Below, one piece after another: positions 15,002 to 21,336 of a stretch of DNA of 22,657 bases. The position numbers were made by a program, and so were the translations under genes. The notes under the pieces were generated by a model. It saw nothing but the letters and a program-made list of their open reading frames with translations, was not told where the DNA came from and ran no database searches. Positions within the stretch are counted from its first letter, which is position 1. Each line of letters begins with the position of its first letter. The stretch lies in the NCBI GenBank assembly GCA_036258055.1, contig DATAEK010000297.1, positions 1 to 22,657 on the forward strand, read 5' to 3'. The stretch is from DATAEK01 sp036258055. GTDB lineage: Bacteria > Acidobacteriota > Vicinamibacteria > Vicinamibacterales > 2-12-FULL-66-21.

Positions 15002-15007
15002 TACTAT
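15002..15007 (+). promoter_or_regulatory. Second GAGTACTAT motif, candidate -10 for the ALDH/mtn unit
   Basis: TACTAT within the nonamer GAGTACTAT (14999-15007) lies 66 bp before the aldehyde dehydrogenase ATG and 15 bp after the previous stop. A TTGATC is present at 14984-14989, but the 12-bp gap is too short for a normal -35. The repeat of the nonamer in both promoters is the main support. Confidence 0.35.
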
Positions 15008-15073
15008 CGACTGGATGGCCCTCAGCAGTTGAGCCGCATTCCTTAGGCGATATCACATCAGCGGACTGACACC

Positions 15074-16537
15074 ATGACGACAACGACCGACACGTTGACC
15101 GAATCGCTCATCATCGACGGCGCGCGGGTGGGCGCGTCGGACGGCGGCACCTTCGACGTCTACGATCCATCGTCGGGCGATCTGCTCGCAACCGTGGCGA
15201 AGGCAACGAAAGACGATGTGAAAAAAGCAGTGGCGTCGGCACGGACGGCGCTCGAATCGAAGGCGTGGGCGGGTATCGTGCCGGCAGAACGCGGGCGGAT
15301 GCTGTTTCGAATCGCGCAGGGGATTCGCGATCGCGCAGAGGAGCTCGCGACGCTCGAGAGCCGCGACAACGGCAAGCCGTTGAGCCAGGCGCGGACCGAC
15401 GTCCAGGTGGCCGCGCGCTACTTCGAGTTCTTCGCCGGGATCGCGGACAAGATCATGGGCCATACGATTCCGATCGGCCCGGGTTTCCTCGACTACACCC
15501 TTCGCGAGCCGATTGGGGTGTCCGCGCAGATCATTCCGTGGAACTACCCGATACAGATTGGCGCGCGCGGTGTCGCGCCGGCGCTCGCGGCGGGATGCAC
15601 GGTCGTGCTCAAGCCCGCCGAGGACGCGCCGATGACGGCGCTGCGTCTTGGCGAGATTGCACTGGCGAGCGGCGTGCCCCCGGGCGTCCTCAATGTCGTC
15701 CCCGGCATCGGCCCCGAAGCTGGCGCGGCACTCGCGAGCGATCCGGAGATCAATCAGGTGACGTTCACCGGGTCGATCGAAGTGGGTATCCTCGTCGCGA
15801 AGATGGCCGCCGACAACATCGTGCCGGTGGTGATGGAGCTGGGCGGCAAATCACCCAACATCGTCTTTGCGGACGCGGATCTCGATCGGACGGTGGCGGG
15901 CGTGTCGAACGCGATCTTTCAGAACGCCGGTCAGACGTGTTCTGCCGGATCGCGCCTGCTGGTCGAACGCAAAGCCCACGACGCTGTTGTCGAGCGTCTG
16001 GTCGCCCGGGCGAAGTCGATGCGCGTCGGCCCGGGCGTCAGCGATCCGGACATGGGCCCGATCATTTCCAAGCGTCAGCTCGACACTATCGAAGGCTATG
16101 TGACGATCGGCAAGGGTGAGGGGGCCGAGGTCCTGACGGGCGGCGCGCGGCCCTCGGATCCGGCGCTCGGCGGCGGATTCTATTTCCAACCGACATTGCT
16201 CGATCGGGTCGCGCCCGAGATGAGGGTCTCACGCGAAGAGATCTTCGGCCCCGTCCTCGCGATCACGACCTTCGAGGACGTCGAGGAAGCGGCGGAGCTC
16301 GCCAATCGCAGCCAGTACGGTCTGGTCGCGGGGGTGTGGACGAAGGACATCAACAAGGCGCTGGCGCTGGCATCCCGCATCAAAGTCGGGCAGGTCTACG
16401 TCAACACCTATGGCGCGGGCGGCGGCGTCGAGTTGCCCTTCGGCGGGTACAAGAAGAGCGGCTACGGTCGCGAGAAAGGACTCGAGTCGCTCGCCAGCTA
16501 CACGCAGGTCAAGAACGTCTGCGTGAAGTTCGCGTGA
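15074..16537 (+). CDS. NAD(P)-dependent aldehyde dehydrogenase (betaine-aldehyde-dehydrogenase-like)
   Basis: 487 residues, full-length ALDH superfamily. Seen: IIPWNYP with Asn157, cofactor-binding LKPAEDAPMTALRL, VTFTGSIEVG, the general base Glu255 in MELGGKSPN, the catalytic Cys289 in GQTCSAGSR, EEIFGPVLAI, and the closing VELPFGGYKKSGYGREKG. All catalytic residues are intact. It oxidises an aldehyde to the acid with NAD(P)+. The overall look is of the broad betaine-aldehyde/aminobutyraldehyde/aromatic-aldehyde group, whose members are hard to tell apart by eye. It lies 86 bp after the ThDP enzyme and 9 bp before mtnB, so oxidation of an aldehyde released by that ThDP enzyme is a natural reading; methional is one candidate. 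ATG 15074 has a weak ribosome site. Confidence 0.88.
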   Translation: MTTTTDTLTESLIIDGARVGASDGGTFDVYDPSSGDLLATVAKATKDDVKKAVASARTALESKAWAGIVPAERGRMLFRIAQGIRDRAEELATLESRDNGKPLSQARTDVQVAARYFEFFAGIADKIMGHTIPIGPGFLDYTLREPIGVSAQIIPWNYPIQIGARGVAPALAAGCTVVLKPAEDAPMTALRLGEIALASGVPPGVLNVVPGIGPEAGAALASDPEINQVTFTGSIEVGILVAKMAADNIVPVVMELGGKSPNIVFADADLDRTVAGVSNAIFQNAGQTCSAGSRLLVERKAHDAVVERLVARAKSMRVGPGVSDPDMGPIISKRQLDTIEGYVTIGKGEGAEVLTGGARPSDPALGGGFYFQPTLLDRVAPEMRVSREEIFGPVLAITTFEDVEEAAELANRSQYGLVAGVWTKDINKALALASRIKVGQVYVNTYGAGGGVELPFGGYKKSGYGREKGLESLASYTQVKNVCVKFA

Positions 16538-16546
16538 ACACCAGCA

Positions 16547-17236
16547 ATGGCCTCGTCACGTGCGGTCAGGCGTCCCGCCAAAGCCTCCCGTCGGCCCGCC
16601 GATCGGCGTACGCTTGCCGACGCCGCGGGCGAGTTGAGCGCCGCCGGTCGCCGGTTCGACACCCGGGGATGGGTGCTGGGCACGAGCGGGAACTTCAGCG
16701 CGGTGCTGCGCCGCGATCCATTGCGGCTGGCGATCACCGCGAGCGGCGGGTTCAAGGGAGAGTTGAACGCCGATCGGATTCTCGAGATCGACGGCGACAC
16801 GCTTTCGGTGATGAAAGGCAGTGGCCGCCCGTCCGCCGAGACGGCGCTGCACGTCGAAATCGTGCGCGCGCGCAGCGCCGGCGCTGTCCTCCACACCCAT
16901 TCCGTGTGGAGCACGGTGCTCTCAGAGGCTCACGCCCCGGAAGGCGGCCTCGCCATTCAGGGCTTCGAGATGCTCAAGGGGCTCGAAGGTGTCACGACGC
17001 ACGAGCACCGGGAGTGGCTGCCGATCCTCGACAACGACCAGGACATGGACCGGCTCGCCGTCCAGGTGCAACGCGTGCTGCGTGAGCACCCGGCGTGTCA
17101 TGGCTTCCTGCTCCGGCGTCACGGGTTGTACACTTGGGGCGACACGCTTCCGCAGGCTGTGCGGCATGTCGAAATCCTCGAGTTTCTGCTCGAGACCGTT
17201 GGCCGATCATCAGGGAGAACGTCATGGCCATCGTGA
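16547..17236 (+). CDS. mtnB: Methylthioribulose-1-phosphate dehydratase
   Basis: 229 residues of the class II aldolase fold with MtnB-specific motifs: RGWVLGTSGNFS (40-51), ITASGGFKGEL (63-72), VLHTHSVWST with zinc ligands His116 and His118, IQGFEMLKGLEGV, THEHREWLPILDNDQDM, and HGFLLRRHGLYTWG with His192. It removes water from 5-methylthioribulose-1-phosphate to give the diketo-methylthiopentyl phosphate of methionine salvage. The first ~22 residues are Arg/Ala-rich and not part of the domain; no better in-frame start is evident. The stop lies inside mtnD (13-bp overlap), and mtnC follows, giving a B-D-C block. mtnA and a kinase or phosphorylase for the first steps are not in the window. Confidence 0.9.
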   Translation: MASSRAVRRPAKASRRPADRRTLADAAGELSAAGRRFDTRGWVLGTSGNFSAVLRRDPLRLAITASGGFKGELNADRILEIDGDTLSVMKGSGRPSAETALHVEIVRARSAGAVLHTHSVWSTVLSEAHAPEGGLAIQGFEMLKGLEGVTTHEHREWLPILDNDQDMDRLAVQVQRVLREHPACHGFLLRRHGLYTWGDTLPQAVRHVEILEFLLETVGRSSGRTSWPS

Positions 17237-17787
17237 GAATCCCCGCTGAGAATTCCAGCCTGACCGACGCCGCTGCGGTCGAGGCGTTCCTCGCCCGGCA
17301 CGGCATCGAGTACTCACGCTGGACGCCGAGGGACGGCGTGGCCGCCGATGCATCCGGCGAAGCGCTGCTGGCCGCCTACGCCGACGACATCGACGATCTC
17401 AAGGCACGTGGCGGCTACGTTACCGCCGATGTGATCGATGTCAAACCGGACACCCCCAACCTCGACGCAATGCTCGCGCGGTTCAGCCGCGAGCATTGGC
17501 ACGACGAGGACGAGGTGCGCTTCATCATCGAAGGTCGGGGTCTCTTCCACGTGCATCCACGGGTGGGGCCGGTGTTCGCCATCGAGGTCGAGGCGGGCGA
17601 CCTGATTCGCGTGCCGCGCGGCACCCATCACTGGTTCGATCTCTGCGCCGATCGCCGCATCCGCGCCATCCGCCTGTTCCAGGATCAGTCTGGCTGGACG
17701 CCGCACTACACGGAGAGCGGCGTCGATCAGGGCTTCCAGCCCGTCTGCTTCGGTCCGTCGTACGTTTCGGCGACCCGCCGCGCGTGA
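17224..17787 (+). CDS. mtnD: Acireductone dioxygenase
   Basis: 187 residues, cupin fold, full length. Metal ligands follow the family pattern: HWHDEDE gives His91, His93 and Glu97, and the second motif PRGTHHWFD supplies the fourth histidine (His135 or His136). With Fe2+ the family turns acireductone plus O2 into 4-methylthio-2-oxobutyrate and formate; with Ni2+ the same protein class gives 3-methylthiopropionate, formate and CO. The sequence does not tell which metal is used. ATG 17224 is chosen over the longer frame because GGGAGAA lies 5 bp upstream and the protein begins at the domain. It overlaps mtnB by 13 bp and its stop overlaps the mtnC start (GTGA), so translation is probably coupled. 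Confidence 0.92.
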   Translation: MAIVRIPAENSSLTDAAAVEAFLARHGIEYSRWTPRDGVAADASGEALLAAYADDIDDLKARGGYVTADVIDVKPDTPNLDAMLARFSREHWHDEDEVRFIIEGRGLFHVHPRVGPVFAIEVEAGDLIRVPRGTHHWFDLCADRRIRAIRLFQDQSGWTPHYTESGVDQGFQPVCFGPSYVSATRRA

Positions 17788-18533
17788 GCCTGAGCCTGCG
17801 TCAAGCGGGCGTCCGTGCGCTGGTACTCGACATCGAGGGGACGACGACGCCCGTGTCCTTCGTGTACGAGACGCTCTTTCCGTACGCAAGAGCGCACCTG
17901 CGCTCGTATCTCGAGTTTCATGCCGCAGTGCCGTCGGCGGCGCCCCTCATACAACGGTTCCGTGACGAACACGCAGCAGACGCGCACGTCGATGGCAGTC
18001 TTCCAGCGTGGCGCGACGATTCCACTGCCGCGCGCATCGCCTCACTCGTGGCCTACGCCGGCTGGCTCATGGACCGGGATCGCAAGTCGACCGCGCTCAA
18101 GGAGCTGCAGGGCCTGATCTGGGAGGACGGCTACCGATCCGGGGCGCTGAAAGGGGCGGTCTTTGCCGATGTGGCGTCCGCGCTCGCGCGGTGGCGCGCG
18201 GCCGCCGTGCCAGTCGCCATCTTTTCATCCGGAAGCGTGCTCGCGCAGAAGCTGCTGTTCGAGTTCTCGACGGCCGGCGATCTCACCCCTTTCGTCACCC
18301 GCCACTTCGATACGACGACGGGACCGAAAGTCCAGCCCGAGAGCTACCGGCGGATCGCCTTGGCGATGCAGGTGCCGCCGTCCGGCGTGCTGTTCATCTC
18401 GGATGTGCCGCACGAGCTCGACGCGGCGAACGCAGCAGGCATGCAGGTCGTGCTGGCGATTCGTCCAGGGAACGCATCAGTCCCCGCCTATCGGCATCAA
18501 GTGATCCAGTCGTTCGATGACGTCGTCGAGTGA
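17784..18533 (+). CDS. mtnC: Enolase-phosphatase E1 (2,3-diketo-5-methylthiopentyl-1-phosphate enolase-phosphatase)
   Basis: 249 residues, HAD superfamily. LVLDIEGTTTPVSFV carries the nucleophile Asp16 and general-acid-position Glu18, the form typical of MtnC. The cap domain includes WEDGYRSGALKG, motif II is IFSSGSVLAQ, the motif III lysine is in TTTGPKVQPESY, and motif IV is LFISDVPHELDAA. It enolises and then dephosphorylates the MtnB product to acireductone for MtnD. The GTG at 17784 overlaps the mtnD stop (GTGA); the open frame extends upstream into mtnD but the domain begins here. It is the last gene of the plus-strand run; the RNB gene converges with a 39-bp gap in which I see no good terminator. 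Confidence 0.92.
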   Translation: MSLSLRQAGVRALVLDIEGTTTPVSFVYETLFPYARAHLRSYLEFHAAVPSAAPLIQRFRDEHAADAHVDGSLPAWRDDSTAARIASLVAYAGWLMDRDRKSTALKELQGLIWEDGYRSGALKGAVFADVASALARWRAAAVPVAIFSSGSVLAQKLLFEFSTAGDLTPFVTRHFDTTTGPKVQPESYRRIALAMQVPPSGVLFISDVPHELDAANAAGMQVVLAIRPGNASVPAYRHQVIQSFDDVVE

Positions 18534-18572
18534 TTGGCATTGTCAGCACGAGGTCCGGGGATCGATCAACGA

Positions 18573-20027
18573 TCAGGCTCTGGCGAAATCGATGAACCCC
18601 TTCTCGGGGTTCGTGCTGATCAACTGCACCCGCAGCCGGTCGCCCACATCCAGTCCTTCGAAGCCTCGCTCGAGGTGTCCTTCGACTGGCGGCTTCGTCA
18701 GCCTGACCCACGTGCCCTTCGGCGATGCGCCGGTGACCACCGCGTCGAATCGATGACCGATTTGATCCGAGAGATACAACGCGGCCGCGGCCTTGCGCAC
18801 TTGCCGTTCGACTTTGTTCGCGGCGTCCTCCTGGCGCGTGCAGTGCTCGGCGAGGGCGGAGAGCTCCGCGAGCGGGTATGGCGAGGGCGCGCGTTCGAGC
18901 GTGGCCTTGATCAGCCGCTGCGTGATGAGGTCCGGGAACCGGCGGTTGGGCGCCGTCGAATGCGTGTAGTTCGACGTCGCCAAGGCAAAGTGCTGCGTCT
19001 GCGGGCCGCCGGCCTGTTCCGCGACGTATTCGCCGCGGCCAAGCAGCTTGATCACGCTGAGCGACAGATCGCTGAAGTCATCCGGTGATGCCGCACGGCG
19101 CGCCTTCAGAAAGCCCTGCAGCGCGTGTACGTCAGGTGTTGACGGCAGCTTGCCGCCGTGCTGTGCGGCAAGATCCACGATCCGGTCCCATCGCTCGGGC
19201 GACCGTACGACGCGGCGGATCGACGCAATCCCACGCGCAGCGAGGAACTGGGCGGTCGTCGTGTTCGCCGCGATCATGAAGCTCTCGATCAGGTCTCGGG
19301 CGCGGTTCGACTCGACCGTGTTCAGGGCCTGCACCCGCGATCCGTCGACCACCGGCTTCACCTCGGTCCGGTCGAAGTCCAGCGCACCATCCTCCTCCCG
19401 GCGCGCGCGGAGCCGCTGCGCGATCTGATCCTGCAGACGCACCTGCGCCTCCAGGCTCTGCGAGGCGGCGATCGGCTCGGGTGTCGGACCATGTCCATCC
19501 AGCCACGCGGCGACGCCGTCGTAGGTCAGCTTCGCGCGGTTTCTCACCACTCCTCGATACACGTTCGACTCGGTCACCGCGCCGTCGTCGCTGATCCGCA
19601 TGTCGATGATGAGGGCGACGCGATCGGTGTCGGGGTTGAGGGATGTCCGATCGGTCGACAACTCGTCGGGCAGCATCGGGAAGACGCGGGCCGGGGTATA
19701 GACGGACGTGGTGTTCGTGCGCGCGTGCGCGTCGAGCGCCGAACCCTGCCGGACGAGCAGGTCGACGTCGGCAATCGCGACCAGGACTCTCGGAGGACCC
19801 TTCCTGTCCTCGACGCAGACCTCGAGTTGATCCAGATCCCGGGACTCGTCGTTATCGATCGACGACCACTCGAGCGATCGGAAATCAGGGCTGCCGTCAG
19901 CCGGAGGATGGCCGAGCCGTCCGAGCTCGGCACGTGCCTGGGGACTCAACTCCGGTTCGAGCCCGCGCGCAATCATCTCGCGCCGGGCGATCTCCTCGAG
20001 GATGCTCCGTTGATTGGGTGTGGACAT
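18573..20027 (-). CDS. RNB-domain exoribonuclease (RNase II/R family, short form)
   Basis: 484 residues. The RNB domain starts at about residue 55 with SIDNDESRDLDQLEV: Asp58, Asp64 and Asp66 match three of the four catalytic metal-binding aspartates, while the fourth position is Gln67. Later motifs include LIESFMIAANTTTAQFL, YTHSTAPNRRFPDLITQRL (the RNA-binding arginine region) and a C-terminal S1-like barrel (VVTGASPKGTWVRL to the end). The two N-terminal cold-shock domains of classical RNase II/R are missing; in their place are ~50 helical residues (RSILEEIARREMIARGL). It should degrade RNA 3' to 5' processively. Start is ATG 20027, the first Met matching the short form; the frame continues to 20078 with poor sequence. 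Ribosome site weak. It is divergent from the YihU-like gene and convergent with mtnC, so it is probably alone. Confidence 0.85.
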   Translation of the reverse strand: MSTPNQRSILEEIARREMIARGLEPELSPQARAELGRLGHPPADGSPDFRSLEWSSIDNDESRDLDQLEVCVEDRKGPPRVLVAIADVDLLVRQGSALDAHARTNTTSVYTPARVFPMLPDELSTDRTSLNPDTDRVALIIDMRISDDGAVTESNVYRGVVRNRAKLTYDGVAAWLDGHGPTPEPIAASQSLEAQVRLQDQIAQRLRARREEDGALDFDRTEVKPVVDGSRVQALNTVESNRARDLIESFMIAANTTTAQFLAARGIASIRRVVRSPERWDRIVDLAAQHGGKLPSTPDVHALQGFLKARRAASPDDFSDLSLSVIKLLGRGEYVAEQAGGPQTQHFALATSNYTHSTAPNRRFPDLITQRLIKATLERAPSPYPLAELSALAEHCTRQEDAANKVERQVRKAAAALYLSDQIGHRFDAVVTGASPKGTWVRLTKPPVEGHLERGFEGLDVGDRLRVQLISTNPEKGFIDFARA

Positions 20028-20313
20028 GATTGAAGATGACCTGACAATTCCGCTGGACGAATCGAGTACGCTCACCAAGCGCCGTTCGTCGGGGTGCCCG
20101 CATTCCGGTGCGGTTCATGGAATGATATCGGCTCCCGGTGTCCTGGCCGCGTGATTCGCAACATAATCCCCAGGCAGGGCATCCCGGCAGGCCGCGTTGC
20201 TCGTCGCGTACAAATTCCCGATGTGCGCGCTCTGCGCGCCCAGCCGTCGGCGCGCTGCCGGGACTCATGTTCCGAATCACGGCGCTGGGACACCAGGAGC
20301 TTAGCCAACACGT
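20028..20313. other. Divergent spacer between the RNB gene and the YihU-like gene
   Basis: 286 bp with no supportable gene. It contains a GCGCGC-TCT-GCGCGC stem near 20223-20237, and AGGAG 14 bp before the 20314 start, which is rather far. Several weak -10-like hexamers (CATAAT, TACAAA) lack -35 partners. Promoters for both flanking genes should be here, but I cannot place them. Confidence 0.4.
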
Positions 20314-21219
20314 ATGACGACGAAGGAACGCATCGGCTTCATCGGCCTCGGACGGATGGGTCGCCCGATGGCGTCGAATCTGTGTCGCAAGGGATTCGAT
20401 CTGATCGTGTTCGACGTCGCGGCAGGCCAGACGGCGGATGTCGCCCGACTTGGCGCGCACGCCGCGACCGGCGTCGCCGAAGTGGCCGGTGCAACAACGG
20501 CCGTGATGACGATGCTGCCCGATTCGGCTGTGGTCGAGAGCGTGATCTGCGGCGCGGACGGTGTTCTGGCGCATGCATCGGCCGGCACGCTCATCGTCGA
20601 GATGAGCACCATCGACCCGCGGGTCACAGATCGCATCGCGGCAGCCGCCGTTGCCAGAGGATGTGCGTTCGTCGATGCACCGGTCGGCCGGCTGGCCAGC
20701 CACGCCGAGCGCGGGGAGTGCCTCTTCATGGTCGGCGCCGACGCGGACAGCTACGCCCGCGTCAAGCCGATGCTCGACGCGATGGGCACGACGATCCATC
20801 ATTGCGGCCCGGTCGGCGCAGGCATGCGCACGAAGCTCGTCAACAACTACCTCGCGATCATCTCGTGCCAGCTCAATGCCGAGGCGCTTGCGCTGTCGCA
20901 GCGGTTCGGTCTCTCCCTGGCCAAGACGCTGGACGTGATCCACGGCACGACCGCGACCAACGGCCAGTTGAAGATCAACTGGCCGGCGAAGGTGCTTGCC
21001 GGAGACACGGAACCGGGGTTCACGATCGACCTCGCGCACAAGGACCTGACGCTGATCGTCGAGGCCGCAAATTCTGTGAAGGTGCCGGTGCCGGTCGCCG
21101 CCGCGGCGCGCGAGGCGTTCAGCGTCGCACGCGGGCACGGCAGCGGCGACCGCGATTTCTCGGCGATGGTCGATGTGCTGTGCGAGGTGGCGGGGATAGA
21201 AAAACCGAGATTGAGATGA
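20314..21219 (+). CDS. Beta-hydroxyacid dehydrogenase, YihU (3-sulfolactaldehyde reductase)-like
   Basis: 301 residues of the 3-hydroxyisobutyrate dehydrogenase superfamily. The Rossmann start is RIGFIGLGRMGRPMASNL. The substrate loop reads FVDAPVGRLASH, with VGR instead of the SGG usual in hydroxyisobutyrate and tartronate-semialdehyde reductases. The catalytic lysine is Lys174 in MRTKLVNNYLAI, and the C-terminal half has WPAKVLAGDTEPGFTIDLAHKDL and REAFSVARGHGSGDRDFSAM. From memory these blocks resemble E. coli YihU much more than GarR or MmsB; Arg126 and Asn177 match its sulfonate-binding Arg and Asn, while a third contact (Ser) is Ala181 here. It would interconvert a short hydroxyacid or diol sulfonate with the semialdehyde using NAD(P)H. 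An aldehyde dehydrogenase follows after 117 bp on the same strand. Family sure, substrate tentative. Confidence 0.82.
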   Translation: MTTKERIGFIGLGRMGRPMASNLCRKGFDLIVFDVAAGQTADVARLGAHAATGVAEVAGATTAVMTMLPDSAVVESVICGADGVLAHASAGTLIVEMSTIDPRVTDRIAAAAVARGCAFVDAPVGRLASHAERGECLFMVGADADSYARVKPMLDAMGTTIHHCGPVGAGMRTKLVNNYLAIISCQLNAEALALSQRFGLSLAKTLDVIHGTTATNGQLKINWPAKVLAGDTEPGFTIDLAHKDLTLIVEAANSVKVPVPVAAAAREAFSVARGHGSGDRDFSAMVDVLCEVAGIEKPRLR

Positions 21220-21223
21220 TGTT

Positions 21224-21321
21224 GTCGGCAGTCGGCAATCGGCTGTCCGGCTGAAGTCGGACGCCACCGAACAGGTCCGGCTGAAGTCGGACACAACCGA
21301 ACGGTCCGGTTGAAGCCGGGC
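21224..21321. repeat. Second palindrome cluster (three copies) with a short direct repeat
   Basis: Three copies of the palindrome family found at 438-540: 21245-21262 and 21275-21292 (both GTCCGGCTGAAGTCGGAC) and 21304-21321 (GTCCGGTTGAAGCCGGGC). Arms are slightly decayed, and the units are 12 and 11 nt apart. Just before them GTCGGCA is repeated in tandem (21224-21237). The cluster fills the gap between the YihU-like stop and the ribosome site of the aldehyde dehydrogenase. Confidence 0.85.
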
Positions 21322-21336
21322 GCCACGGAGAATTCA

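Noticed and set aside
20223..20237. GCGCGC-TCT-GCGCGC as a terminator or regulator
   Set aside because: Three-base loop, no T-run, and expected by chance in such GC-rich DNA.
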